Positions 32,936 to 45,250 of a stretch of 64,000 bases of DNA are shown here, piece by piece (positions within the stretch are counted from its first letter, which is position 1; the number at the start of each line of letters is the position of its first letter). The position numbers and the translations under genes were made by a program. This DNA comes from Isoetes taiwanensis. Lineage: Eukaryota; Streptophyta; Lycopodiopsida; Isoetales; Isoetaceae. The notes under the pieces were generated by a model. The model was not told where the DNA came from, searched no databases, and was given only the letters and a program-made list of their open reading frames with translations. The DNA lies in contig JAJEKV010000005.1 in NCBI GenBank assembly GCA_021234155.1, forward strand, positions 27,618,689 through 27,682,688, written 5' to 3'.

Positions 32936-35900
32936 GATGAATGACTTTGAGTCTACTTATGCTTTAGAATGACTCTCTTGAATAAGGAGAATATGTATCC
33001 TTTTGCCACAGAGGCATGGAGACCTAAATGGCTTGATCAATACATTTACATGTATATTTACATTTTTGGGCATTATTATTTTTTGTAAGGTGGCTTTTTT
33101 CTTCCACTTTGCCTTTGTATTTTTCTTGCTTCCTTCTTCAACATCCTCCATATGCATAGGTTCATCTCCAATAATCACGTCTTACACATCCCTTTCCTCT
33201 AGCACGCAGTGCATATGCCAGAACTAGTAGACTGCACTAGTATGACCTAGCTTCTCCATGCTTTGACTTCGATTTGCAGATACGACATCCTACCTTTCTT
33301 GTTCCGTGGACCCAAAAAAGGAAATAGGCACAGCCTGCTCCTACACTAGTTAGATACTTCCCGAAATCTGCTTCCCATAGAGTTTCTTCTCTAGAATACA
33401 AGCTTTGATACCATGAGACAAATAGGAAAGGCGCCAAGATCTGATGAACACAAGAGACTCTCAACTAAGTGATGTTGGGATTTGAGTCATATTTCTTACG
33501 GTTACACCAGAATACGTAAAAATCAGGTAAGTGCAATTCTTTCCCCTCCCCAATCATATCACGCCATGTGGCAAGTTTCAAACCATGAATCCCCCAATCA
33601 CTGCCACCATTGTTTACCCTAGAATCCCTCTTATTTACTTGCATTCAGGCTTATTCTACTTGAATTCTACTAATTTTACTTGCATTCCTTCAAGAACACC
33701 TCCATGGCTTCCACATTATAGTAATGCCAATGTACTTGACATTCTTGAGATATCCACAAGGCTCTGCCCTCCACGCATCGCCCTATTTCCATTTCAGGAA
33801 TGTCGACGTTCCTATATAGACATTCTTGTATATATAAAAAAAAAATGCAACTTATGTTGCATTCAGCCCCCTAGGCCTATCCTTGTTGCCACGTTGTCTT
33901 AAATTCTTTTCCAAGAAAGTTAACTCACATTACATTCTGAATATTTACTTCACATTCTAAATAACATTCCGATATTTCATTCTATTTTTGCATTCTATGT
34001 GACATTCCAGTTTTCATCCTGCAAAACCAAGAAAAAATGGTCGATTGGTCGATATTCTATATGACGTTTCAGTTTTCATTCCGTAAAACCAAGAAAGAAT
34101 GGTCTAAAATCAATAAACTTTGGCATTTATTAGCATTAGTACAGTTCAAAATAGTGCTCCTAAGTCAAGACACTCGTAACTCAAATTCGAAACCTATTTA
34201 CTGTCCAGGACTGCTGAACTTCTGATAGCAACAAAATGCAAATTGTCCTTATTCCAGGTCATTCTTTATCTCGCGCTCTACTTCCAAAACCACTTCTGGC
34301 ATTTAAGATACATGAACTGGGTCTTGGGTTTGAACAGTGGATCCTCATGGTATAGGTTACAAACCATGCTCGGAGAAGGCACAAAACAACATTCACAACT
34401 ATTCCTAGGATGGGTCCTAAAGTGAAGTGGAGTTCTCATTGAGCTTGAAGTTGGTGAGTACAATACCCCAATAAAGATGGGAAAAAGGACTGAAATTATA
34501 GTCTAAAAAACATGCTCTGAAAATAGACAATTATCGAGAGCATAGCATATTATAGCAACATATAGTCCTACATGAACAATTGAGTTGGTCATTTGTTTGC
34601 TTTCCCTATTAAGGACCATCGTAAAGGTGACTTCGACTTCATGCAAAACAAGATCCGCTGAAGAATCCGATAGATCCGCTGTGAACCTAACATGCCGTAA
34701 CGCCGACCAACCTACAGGAATTGAGACAGCCACACGTTAGAAGGTTAGGGGTCCTTAGTAGGGACACGATATACTAATGATACATCGCCGAAGTAGATAA
34801 AGAAGGGGGGAGGACCGGAGGTCGCAGGATTACGCCGGATCGAAACAAGGCTAAAATCAGTCGCCCAATTTGGTGCAAACTTCGTAAACGTGCATGGGAG
34901 ACCACCAAATGGTACTGCCTCGAAGGCTACGTTGCCACGCCGAGAGAAAGAAAAAAGGTCAAGTATCCCTAGAAGTCACAGGACTACGCGAGAGACACCA
35001 AGCACAACTATGCCAAAGACAACATGCAAAATACCATAAATGCTGACCTTTCCTAAAAATAGAGAAAGATAATCAGATACTATTGAAAAACTGAAGGCAA
35101 AGAAGGACTGTTAAAGGGAGGGTGAGGTGAGAGGCTAGAAGACTAAGTGCAATTCCAACAGCAGCTCAAGAGAACGCCAATGAAAAGGCTAAAGAGGAAC
35201 ATGAACCTATAAATAGAGGAAACTGAAGAGGGAAGGTGGAAAGACGTCCCCATCCAAGGAATGATGGTTCTATTGCTCATGCAATAGAACCATGGCATTA
35301 TTTGTGGGATAATGTGTGTAATGAGAAGGTCTTCGGGAACCTATAGAACTCCCAAGATATGAATTAGGATAATACTTCTAGAAAATGAAGATTCACTGAA
35401 CAACATCAGATAAACTTAGAATCTCAAAAAGTAAAATCTTATAGTCTATGATTACCTTGTGATTATTCGAATAGAGTTATTTGATGGCCAACTAATCTAT
35501 TTTGTTTGGAAGATCCTAAAATGACTTCCATCATTTCAATATATAACTAGGATGTTGATTGTTGGCTTGTGTACATGTTTAAATAGGATAGAAAAGTACA
35601 CCCTTCAGCCTGTAGCCCCACTTGAAGCACCTATACAGCAGCCCTTAGAGAATTTAAAAAGACTGTTTAATTTCTGCCATCGTTTCATTTTCATAAAAAG
35701 AACCGTTGTAGGAATTGCAATCTTTAAGATAATTGATGACTGAAACTAAACAGCCGGCATCAGAATCATTGCCAGAGTTTTGTCAATTATCTGCTGAAAG
35801 AAGGAAGTTAGTGCCGAGTAACTTGATGATATCCAGTTTATAAATGTAGCTATGGCTGCTTGTGTAAATGATGGTGGCAAATAAATCATTGTGCTAACCA

Positions 35901-36165
35901 GTTTTGGGATAAGCGGCTGGAGCTTCAGAAGTGAGATGATATCAGATAAAGCTTCCACATGTAATAACCATCATTCAATTAAATTGGGATTATGTCTTAA
36001 TTTTGGGACAAATTTCATATTGCATGTTTTTAGTAGCATATTCAAATTCACACATTTCACCTCAAAATTATGAAAACGTAATATCATGTTATTTACAAAA
36101 TAGTCAATATTTCACAATATAGCACCATATCATAAAAACGTGATAACAAAAATTTACATAGTTAT
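32936..36165. other. Mostly non-coding interval
   Basis: Contains the TTTACTTGCATTC-rich repeat at 33,603-33,790 and otherwise AT-rich DNA without recognised domains. A minus-strand frame at 35,746-35,958 (MEALSDIISLLKLQPL...) is protein-like in composition but unrecognised. Confidence 0.5.
33603..33790. repeat. Dispersed repeat rich in TTACTTGCATTC, copy 1
   Basis: About 190 bp matching 63,801-64,000 in the same orientation: GCCACCATTGTTTACCC, several TTTACTTGCATTC words, CTTCCACATTA and TCTGCCCTC in the same order. Further TGACATTC/CACATTC words follow to about 34,080. Function unknown; probably part of a transposon end. Confidence 0.75.
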
Positions 36166-39065
36166 TCAACTTTCTTCAAGCACCCCCAATGATATCATAG
36201 CCTTCTTCCTGACATCCTGAGGTATTGTAATTCTCGCATTTCTAGCTGGAATAGTGTTTGGAGTCCATGAGTACAAAACACTTTCATAGTCTAGCCAAAG
36301 ATCAGGATCACTCGGATTTCTCCTCCATCTCTTTGTCCAACAATCTGAGTACCTTTCTTTATCCAATACATTGGTCAACTGATGCACTGGACACCACCAT
36401 TCCACCCGCACATGGTTGAAGTTAATATTACCTTCTTCTTTGCAAATATCAGAGATAGTGAACCCCAACCACACTGGATATGTATCTAAATCTGCTGGCT
36501 TTACTACCACAAATTGGTGGCATTTCAAGTCAGTGGAAGGTTCATAAGCATCCATGCCTAGAAACTTTGGGCTATTGTTCTTAGGACCAACATAGTGTTT
36601 GTCAGAAGGAGGAGGAGCATATTGCTTGCGAATGCTACTTACAGTGTCATCAACATCCTCAGCACCTGCTAAGGTCTTTCACCTAGTTTTAGGCAACCAC
36701 CCTTCTTTCAATTCATCTGAGGATGTGTCTATCTCCCCCAACAGGTTAATCACCTTTTTCGAAGAAGCCACCAAGGCATGGTTGGTGTCATCCGGATTGG
36801 TTTGCCAATGCTTTATATAGTCCCGGATTCCTTCCTTAGTCAATCCCAATTGCTTCACTTCTTCATAGGTTTTAGAGCTTTTGGTTGACCGGAGGTATCA
36901 TAGGCTTGCCATTCTCATCTCTACGCCATATTTCCTACCCTCCTCTCCACTCATCCTCTGAAGGTCTCATCTTCCATTGGAAGATTGGAATCCCATCTCT
37001 CACCCAAAAAGTGAACTGCAGAGGCCTGGAATGACCTTCAAGATCCAATGTATAACCATCCACAAAGCTCTTCCAATCGGGCACTTCTTCTATGAGAGAA
37101 GCTATAGGGTTTGGAGTAGTGCATTCATGCAAGATTTCCATTAGCCTAGGAAAGTTGGTCTTTGTCACGCTGCTTCAAAGATACAACTATATTTGCCAAA
37201 TAATGCATCCACATCCTCATGGGTATGCCGGGCATAAGAAACCCTAAATTAACTCTTTCAAATATCCCCACAGCTGTTAAGTAGGATAGGAAAGAAAACA
37301 TCCACCTGTTCTTATTTTGGCCAGCACAATTATCAAGTTGCAAGAGAAACCTTTTGGGTAGATCTTGAGGTCTAGCACGTGAAGTTGAAGCTCCAACATG
37401 TTCATTAGACCCATGCTTCCTAAACCTTGCCTTCTTTGAACTTTTCAATATTGTTAGGGTTTCCATCTAACAAAGGTTGCTCTATGTATTGCCTGGCTAG
37501 CTGTAGGGTCCTGGAGGTGACCATTGTATCCATTTTCATAGTTTCTCAAACACCTCATGATACTCCCAATATGAAAATCTGGACCATCACTCCACAATTC
37601 CAAACTAAAATGGCCATAGTAGGTTTGAGTCTGCCCATGCAAGATTGCCCGATCATTGAGATCTGTAAAGGGTATGATCTTCCACATGACTTTGGTATGT
37701 ACTTGAATTGTGGAAGACAAGTCTTTTGCTGGTCCATCTTGTCATGTATAATGCATAAATAGTTATTGGGTTCCAATGCACATAAAGTCCTCCACATCCA
37801 ATAACATGATCTACATGATAGTTGGTCAGTCATATGGTCCTTCATATGCTCCCTTATCCTAGCCCTTTGACTAGGTTGCACAGTCTTATCAAGAGTCTCC
37901 TTCAACTTAGCACATAAATTGCACTTTGCAAAGTTGTGTGAAGTTGCTATGGTGACATGATTGAAATGCTTCTTCCATAACCTACTAAAGCTAGGTTGGG
38001 ATATTGGAAGAATTCCCAATTCTCGAAGTAGGGAATTCACTTCTTCCAAAATACTCTTTTGAGTACAATGTGATGGCAACCTTTTCTCAACAACTGCTCT
38101 TCCCTTTTCATCCCTTCGCTTTTTGTGTGGCATAGACTCGTGCATTGAAATCAATATATTTTTCAAATATCTCCCTGGCGATTAAGGTCCTAGTTTGTTG
38201 GTCCCAACAAACCATTATTTCCATGTAAAGCAATCCCTGTTCCCCTCACTTTTTTTTTTGCCAATTATGCCATGAAGAAGTTGGAATTGCATGGATAGTC
38301 TGCCATGCTTTTGCACATATCTATTTGCCTAGCAAAGGGTATCTTTTTCTGTTTGGGTTTCTTTCATCCTGAAGTGCATGCTCGAAGATTGTGTACATGT
38401 AGGTCCTCCTCTCATCAACAGTATACTCTTGAAAAGTGGCTCTTGCTTCCACCAATTGTTCTATTGTAAAGAATTGCATACAAGCACTCCAACAACAATC
38501 TGAGCCCCTAACCTTCACCATTGTCTCACGTTTGGTGTCACTAATCAACTTGGCTCTTTTGCTAGGATAATGTCTGGCAACTGATACTTCTCCCCTTTTG
38601 CCTAGGTTTAGAGTTCCAACTGTCAATGGATCAATATCAAGACAATCATTGTCCCCAACAACCTCAGGCTCTGGAAAAATATAATCCTCCACAAATTGAA
38701 CACTACTTATAGGCCATGCCATGATGCAAGGAACCTCCAATTGCTTGACACAACCAAAACATTCCTTGTCACCCAAACCTTTACCTTTCCAGTTGTCTTC
38801 CAACATCGAAATCGCAATACCAATATTGTCTTCCCCTAGCCTTTCATCATTAACAGCTTGACCAGGATCTACTAGCACAATGACTCCTTGGCCTACTATT
38901 TCCTTGTTGCACTTGTGCATGATTCTCACCTTCTTGTTCCTCCATTGCACCCTACTATAGAGGACTAATTGTTTTTCTTCAACATTCTTGCTAGGAGTTC
39001 CTTTTTCTTTGATATTGCTCTTTTCAATATGTTGCACACCATCTTGAGTTGGAGAGGCACCATTG
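36166..39065 (-). pseudogene. DUF7869-type transposon-associated gene, frameshifted
   Basis: Minus-strand frames line up collinearly over 2.9 kb. The N-terminal part (from about 39,065, after a likely acceptor TTTGCCTAG) contains CFGCVKQLEV and a basic SKRAKLISDTKRE patch. Then come a CAKAWQTIHAIPTS region, QPSFSRLWKKHFNHV with a CNLCAKLK zinc-knuckle-like pair, HDKMDQQKTCLPQF, and the hallmark LQLDNCAGQNKNRWMFSFL followed by LGFLMPG. This last block matches the DUF7869 domain found in repetitive proteins of many eukaryotes. The gene is broken near 38,200-38,320, 37,560, 37,460, 37,150 and 36,900. A normal protein would be about 950 residues. Its biochemical role is unknown; association with mobile DNA is inferred from repetitiveness. 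The 5' exon(s) between 39,070 and 39,500 are not resolved. Confidence 0.7.
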
Positions 39066-39442
39066 ACCTAGGCAAATTGCACCCTTTTTAGTCAATGAGT
39101 AGGAAAAAATTATTACACCATATAAGATAAAAAAAGTACGTACATTTATGGAATATGTAGAGGTAAATCCAATTTTTTTAAAAGCAAGAAATTCCTTGGA
39201 AATAGGTTTAATATAATAATAACAATGGGTGTAAACAAAATCATTTAAAACAAGAATTTTCGTGGCAACAACAAGGAAATGACATTTATATAAATATATC
39301 CAAATTTTAATTATCGAAAATTTGGATATATGATTACGAAAAGACATATATAACTGATAGACGTGAGAATTTATTATCCATATAATAATATACCCTAGAT
39401 GATATAGTCATGGAATTTAAATGCGCTGGCGTGTTATTTGAG

Positions 39443-39505
39443 GCAATCAATTATTCACGCTAATTTCTAATTAACCCTATATAAATCCGGTTCACGCTCT
39501 CAACA
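39443..39505 (+). promoter_or_regulatory. Promoter copy 1 with TATA box
   Basis: GCAATCAATTATTCACGCTAA, then CCTATATAAATCC, then TTCACGCTCTCAAC, ending about 35 bp before the ATG at 39,542. The same three blocks in the same spacing occur at 40,610-40,674. A GCGCTGGCGTG half-palindrome lies just upstream. Confidence 0.75.
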
Positions 39506-39541
39506 CCTCCATTCTGTCCAAATTTTTTTTTTCTGCCCGCC

Positions 39542-39989
39542 ATGAAGCGTTCAGCCTCAGCGCTCGAGCTTCATGAAGAACCCGAGGTCTCTTCAAAGAG
39601 ACGTCGGGTTGAAGAGCTTCCGCTCAATCCCCTCCCCCCCCTCCCCCCCATAGATTTTCTTTCCCAATTCCTCCTCTGATTCTGATTCAGAGGATGAAGA
39701 GGAGGAAGAGGAGGAGTTGGAGGAAGAGGAGGAGATGTCCTCTCAAGAACACATGACCGCTCTGCTTCAGGGTTGGCTTGACCCTGAAACAGAGAATGAA
39801 AATCTCTGAAGAGGAGGAGGAGGAGGAGGCGGAGGAAGAAGATTCGGAAGAAGGTCGACAATTCGACCAGTTTTTAGAATGGTTGAGAGATGAACCAGGT
39901 TTGCATGTCTGCTTTTATTTTTTTTTTCACCTTTCTTTCTTTTCTAACACCTTTCTTTCTTCTTTGTTGCAGACGTGGAAGATCAATGA
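39542..39989 (+). pseudogene. Acidic protein gene, two exons, frameshifted
   Basis: An ATG directly after the promoter opens MKRSASALELHEEPEVSSKR (basic NLS-like RRR at 19-22). Past a frame change comes a long Asp/Glu run (SDSDSEDEEEEEEE), then EHMTALLQGWLDPETEN. After another frame change more Glu and QFDQFLEWLRDEP follow. A 74-bp GT-AG intron (39,899-39,972) leads to a final exon giving DVEDQ and TGA. Intact length would be about 125 residues. At least two frameshifts (near 39,650 and 39,805) break it. A 3' UTR with AATGAA near 40,133 follows. Family not recognised. A nuclear acidic accessory protein of a transposon is a reasonable guess, but only that. Confidence 0.55.
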
Positions 39990-40609
39990 TGCAGATCCCG
40001 GGCGGCCCCTTTTTTTTTTGGTTTTCTACAGAAGCTTTGGACACGCCTCCGGGCATTTTTTTCCTGTAATTTTGTGAAAAGCCTTCGGGCACCTGCTTAC
40101 AAGCCTTTGGGCAGCTGTACATATAACTTTTATGAATGAAATCAAACAATTTTCATAAAATTGTCTTCAAACAGTGTTCTTCGAACAGTTTTTCTGTACA
40201 TAAAAGCATTTGAATTAAATCCAACTGTTTTCTCCAATTATTTTGTCTCCTGTTCGTCTGATGTTTTCTCTAAAATTTTGTCTCTGCATTTGTCTCAACA
40301 AAGTCTCGGGAACACTATAAATCAACCACATGAGAAATCTCTGATTCATCACAGTAACCATAGGGAAATTTTCCTATACGACCTAAAACAAGTCCCCAAC
40401 TCTACAAGTCATTTTTTAGCCTTGATAATTTTGCCTTTAAAATCATTTTTAATTTAGCCTATATAAAATTTCTGAATTCTATTTTTTCGAATGCAATAAA
40501 TGGAATAAAATGCCGTGAGAATTTATTGCATAAAATGGAATATTCTCCATATATACCATATACATGTCATGTCTGGCGGGAAGACCGTACGCCAGGCATG
40601 TTAATTCAA

Positions 40610-40675
40610 GCAATCAATTATTCACGCTAACTTATTTTTAATTATGCCTATATAAATCCATTTCACGCTCTCAAC
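40610..40675 (+). promoter_or_regulatory. Promoter copy 2 with TATA box
   Basis: Same ordered blocks as at 39,443-39,505: GCAATCAATTATTCACGCTAA, CCTATATAAATCC, TTCACGCTCTCAAC. It would drive the plus-strand transcript covering 40,700-42,330. A CGCCAGGCATG palindrome relic lies just upstream near 40,591. Confidence 0.75.
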
Positions 40676-41210
40676 GTTCCTACATTTTCTTCCTTCCTTC
40701 ATACGATTTGCCGGTTGCGCTTCTGCTGTGTTTGGATCCGCCCTCCTAAAATCTTGGTGAGCCGATTTATTTTCAGCAATGTTAGATGTTTGGTTTCGGC
40801 AATTCCTAACTTACTAAAAGACTCCGCCTTTTGTTCTCAGAGCATCCATCAGAAGCGAGAGGACATCGAATTAAAACCGTAAGCGAGAGGACTAAGGTCT
40901 GCGAATCTGAAAGCCTCCGAATTAAATCCAAAAGCAGAACTCAGAACTCAAGGTTAGTTTTCATTTAGTTTTAAGCTGCATCTCAATGGCAGGTTTAATC
41001 CAAGAAGACAAGCTTTTGCATTTGCTCGAGGCAGAGGAAGCAGATGATGTTTATGAAAACCAGAATAGTTTTTTATAAACTTCATCTGCTTTTTTTTGTT
41101 TCGAGTAAATTCTTGAGTTTCTCTTCCTGAATTAATCATGCTATTGCATGCAAGTTTCTATTATGAATAAGTGTAGTAGAAAGCATTAGAAAAATCTGAA
41201 AGATAATATT

Positions 41211-41692
41211 TGAAACACGCTAAGCGTGTTTCATGCTAACCTTAGCCTTCAACATGAATACACGCTCGGCGTGCATTCAGCAGAGAGGGAGGAAAAAAAA
41301 CCTGTACAGATAGATAAGTAAATAGATAAAGGCCAGGCAATTATTTACACGCTTATAAAAAAAAAAAACTATAAATTTCGTGCATTCGTGAGAGGGAGAA
41401 AAAAACACATGCTGGATAGATAAGTAAATAGATAAAGGCCAGGCAATTATCTAAGTGTGTAAATAATTGCCTGGCCTTTATCTATTTACTTATCTATCTG
41501 TACAGGTTTTTTTTTCCTCCCTCTCTGCTGAATGCACGCCGAGCGTGTATAGTTTTTCCTATATAGCAGTTTACACGCTGAGCGTGCAAACAATTTTATC
41601 CCTAGTTTCAACTTTTAAGTTAAACACGCCGGGCGTGTCTCTTAGTTTCTAAGTTTATAAATAAATAAATAAACATAACACGCCAGGCGTGA
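41211..41692. repeat. CACGC-N3-GCGTG palindromes in a leader or intron
   Basis: Six copies here: AACACGCTAAGCGTGTT near 41,214 (part of a 23-nt perfect palindrome), then near 41,260, 41,534, 41,574, 41,624 and 41,678. Spacer bases vary (CTCG, CCGAG, CTGAG, CCGGG, CCAGG) while the CACGC/GCGTG arms persist. They precede the next coding exon at 41,727. Confidence 0.8.
41258..41550. repeat. Foldback (hairpin) repeat with ~93-bp arms
   Basis: The left arm (41258-41350) and right arm (41457-41550) are reverse complements with essentially only a one-base difference in an A/T run. The loop contains a third, partial copy in the left-arm orientation (41,381-41,456). Each arm carries GATAGATAAGTAAATAGATA and one CACGC-N3-GCGTG palindrome. 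No target duplication was found. It lies between promoter copy 2 and the coding exon. Confidence 0.9.
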
Positions 41693-41726
41693 ATACTGAT
41701 ACTCCGCTCACTTCCTATTGATAGAT

Positions 41727-42324
41727 GCCAAGTTACATTAATCACCCGGTTGGTGACGAAGATGCATTGGAATTACATTTGGGCCAGCAATCACCACGAC
41801 CCAGCTCCGGTTTTGGCTCCTATCTCGGTCGGTTGAAACGCGGTAGAGCACCGGTCCCTTTGGAGCACCCGATCTTGCAACCCCCGGAGTACTTGGATCA
41901 AGTAATGATGATGGCAGCAGAGCGCAGGGGCAATGATAGATCTGGGCTCGAGTCCCTTGCAATTGCACGCTGAGGTGGCCCTCTTATCTAATCACGCCGA
42001 GAATGCGGTACATGCATTGATCGAGAGTGAATCTCGTGATCCGTCATTTCGAGATTCAAAATGAGGAGCTGCGTTTCTTAGTGGTTAGCCTCTATGCCCG
42101 GATGCCACAACACGAACCACTACCCAAAGCGGTATAATGATGCAATGGAGATGGCTCAACCAATGGAGCGGGGAGGTGGACCGTGGTGGTGGAGGTGGAG
42201 CAAAGCGGGGAGGTGGAGCTAGAGCCCGGTGTTTTGCTTTGGGGTTTTACCGGAAGAATTCGCTATGCCCTTTGACCGAAATGGGGAGTATCGATAGCCC
42301 GCCTACTCAAGAGCTGGCGCTTTG
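41727..42324 (+). pseudogene. Unrecognised gene, second plus-strand unit of the 36-48 kb block
   Basis: A frame starts MPSYINHPVGDEDALELHL and runs 82 codons with a GSYLGRLKRG region and EYLDQVMMMAAERR. After a frame change the sequence continues as HAENAVHALIESESRD, NEELRFLVVSLYARMPQHEPLPKAV (possible coiled coil), then a Gly-rich GGT-GGA repeat and a FGVLPEEFAMPFDRNGEY-like tail. Stop codons occur near 42,324, followed by a 3' UTR with AATGAATAC. Several frameshifts separate the parts. The layout (short helical protein, Gly-rich segment) is consistent with a transposon accessory protein, but I recognise no family. Confidence 0.45.
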
Positions 42325-42422
42325 AAACGATGAGTCCGGAATTTTGTCTGGTTTATCCAGTTTATCCAGATTATATACAATTGTAAACTTTTTTTAATGA
42401 ATACAACAAATTTTGTCTACTT

Positions 42423-42689
42423 CTATATTTCTACAATGTAGTACATGTTACATACCTTTTTTAAGCGGTTTCTTGGCCATGCAACAAATGTTCCTACACT
42501 TTCTCCAACCGTATCCCCCCACCGGGGTGTCTCATGAGGTAAAGCTTCATCCATAGCGCAAAGATTAATCAACGTAACTTCGGACATACTTATCCCCGCG
42601 GAATTCCATGGCGGTTTTGCGGCGGATCGATGGAGTCGATCTTGCATAATCCTACTTTCCTTTTCTGATTTGTAGTTAACATGAAACAC
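42423..42689 (-). pseudogene. Fragment resembling plant transposon DUF8039-type domain
   Basis: A minus-strand frame includes EVTLINLCAMDEALPHETPR followed by WGDTVGESVGTFVAWPRN. The pattern G-[DE]-x-VG-x-x-VGT-x-VAWP is typical of a short domain found in CACTA-associated plant proteins (DUF8039 as I know it). Only about 90 codons remain and the upstream part is absent, so it is a relic or a single exon. Opposite strand to its neighbours. If right, it links this block to CACTA-like elements. Confidence 0.45.
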
Positions 42690-43659
42690 TCATCTTCGAC
42701 ATTGCAGAAAATTGCCTATTCAGACACCTTTACTGGAAATTATTGTACAAGCTATAGGAATGAGATGCTTACCAGAATTCTGTAGCCATTCTTGAGAAGC
42801 CGATTCGAGTTTTAGAAATCACAGGCGCTATGGAAACGCAGGCGGCCGGGAAAAATTCGAGTTACAAGAAAGCTTAGGTTAATTACATTTTGGCGGGATA
42901 AATGTAATCAATGAAAGAACAAGGTAGATTGGTTTTTAAAAACTCAATGAAAGAAGCCTGGGACGTTTTTTTTTTTTTGAAAGTGAATCTTCGTCATTAT
43001 TATTTTTATGTGTCAAGAATATTTCGAAACTGCATTTTGTGTTTTCTTGAAATTCAAATTTCCCTCGTGCAGGTAGAAAACGCTATTTCTCGTACAGGTA
43101 GAAAAAGCTATTTCTTCGAGCAGCTCGAGCGCGTATCCGAGCGACCTTCCGACTCTGTTACTAGGCGACTCCGGAGATGTCTTCTAAAACGAGAGGTGGT
43201 CGAGGCGGACGGGGCCGAGGAAGCGGTGGAAGAGGAATCTCAAAACCCGGCACTTCTCAAGCTTCAGAGGACGTTGATCAGAATACACAGAATACACAGA
43301 ACCCTATTCAAGGTATTTAATTTGCCACAGAATACACACTGTGTGGAGAGTATTATGCTTGCATGAATTTGAGATATTTCCTTGCCTTCAGTTAATATGC
43401 TTTGCATGAGTTTGAGTTATTATGCTTTGCATGAATTTTAAGTATTACCATCAGTTAATGCTCTGATTGTCCGTTTTGTAGAACATAATTTTCCACTGTT
43501 TTATAGAATGTAGCAGTGTTAGACAGTTGGAGATAGCAATGTTCAATGAGGTTAAATAGTGTGAAATATGGATTCATAAAGGGTATGTAGCTTAAAATGT
43601 GGATGCAAACTAATTTAGTTTCAAATTCACGCATAGCATGGTCAATAATAGGAGCTACT

Positions 43660-43713
43660 AACACGCCAAGCGTGTTTTGTACTAATTTAGGTTTAAATGC
43701 ACGCCAAGCGTGA
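43660..43713. repeat. Two CACGC-N3-GCGTG palindromes in intron 1
   Basis: ACACGCCAAGCGTGTT and GCACGCCAAGCGTGAT lie about 40 bp apart inside the 43,313-43,761 intron. Confidence 0.8.
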
Positions 43714-44954
43714 TCTCTTGTTCTAAAAAGTACTCTAAAAAGTGCTCATCTTCTTTTGCAGTGCCCAAGAGGAAGAAAACCCCTAATAATTAGGGTTCTA
43801 ATCCCCGCCAAGAAAGCAAGGGGCGAGGCGACCCGGATCATGGTACCATATGATCTCACCTTAGATGATGAAGGGCCGATTCTTATAGCAACCACGACCT
43901 GCCTGCCTCGAAGAGGAAATGGGCCGAGGGTGCCGAGGTGGTACGTTGACCTTGCCAAGACAAATGGCAAGCTCGACTTAACTCTCTTCTCGAGGAAAAG
44001 GAGGCGGCAACAAGATGGCCAAACAAGGGATCCTAATCTCATGTGAGGAAGAGGCGACACCAAGCGCAAATTGCTCTTGGAGATTACACATAAGCAAAAG
44101 AAAGATCTGCTCGGACTTACTCCTTTGTAGAGCTCGCATACAAGGATACGTTCATGAAGACAGGATGTGAGCGGTGAGACATGTTTTAAATATGGTTGGC
44201 CAACCAATGTAGCGATTCACGCCAATATCTATTTGCCAAGGGGTTCTGGCTATGCGTAGAGGCATGTTCACTAAACCGACAAACAAGTCACTATGTGCAG
44301 CAAGCTAGGGAATTAGTGAACTTGAAAGCTTCTAAGAGGGTCCTAGATCTAGGGAAGGATGTTCAACCTGCGGTTTGTCGAAGGAATGGAGGCTTCGTTT
44401 TTGAGAATGAACAGACGGGGTGGCGCATGACTAGAGGCCATGAACAAAATTTGAATAAATATTCGACCATTATCCATTGGGTCTTAAGGAAACTTTTGCG
44501 ATCCATGTGAAGTCCCTCATCCGTTCACCAAGCTCCATTTATGTTAGCGAGAAGATATGATCCGGCACATGCCATGGAGATTGTTGAGCATGATTAGTAA
44601 TCCGAGGTCAAATGCCTATGCCCGGCGGATGTGTTACCTTGGGATATGATCTCGAACAAGCCCCCTGAGTGGGCGAACCGAGGGCGTAATGTTAAAGGAT
44701 AACATTAAATTGCGTCGTCATCGGCGGGCAAAGCGTCTGTTGAGGCCTGAAGGCCCTCATCGAACAGCAGGCCGAGAACAAACAGGCCAAAACGCGTTCT
44801 ACAATCATTATGCGTATAGGAGGCCCTCATCATCTTGGATGCCAATACTTCACCTGCAGATTTGGCTGAGATTAGTGCAACTTTGAATGAAATGGGGAAG
44901 ACATTTCTATACAAAAGGTAACTAACTGTATTAGGATGTTAGCACTTTCATATT

Positions 44955-45250
44955 CACGCCAGGCGTTCATTCAAATGTAACCAATTCACGCCAGGCGTGA
45001 TTTCCTGTAATGAAACCAAATCACGCCTGCTTTCAAATCAAACCAATTCAGGCCAGACGTGAAATGTTAAAGCACGCCTGGCGTGAATTGATTTGATTTG
45101 AAAGCACGCCTGGCGTGATTTCAATTCATTTGAAATCGCGCTGGCGTGAATTCAACCGATTCAGCACGCGCTGGCGTGAATTGCATTGGTATTTAATTCA
45201 TTTCCGCCCAGCGTGCTTTGAGGTTGATCTTTTCTATTGAAATCGCGGCG
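44955..45250. repeat. Cluster of CACGCC-(A/T)-GGCGTG palindromes in an intron
   Basis: About nine or ten copies in 300 bp, for example TCACGCCAGGCGTGATTT, GCACGCCTGGCGTGAATT, GCACGCGCTGGCGTGAATT, with degenerate versions between. They are separated by about 15-25 bp of AATT-rich text, and start just after the splice donor at 44,918. Confidence 0.85.
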
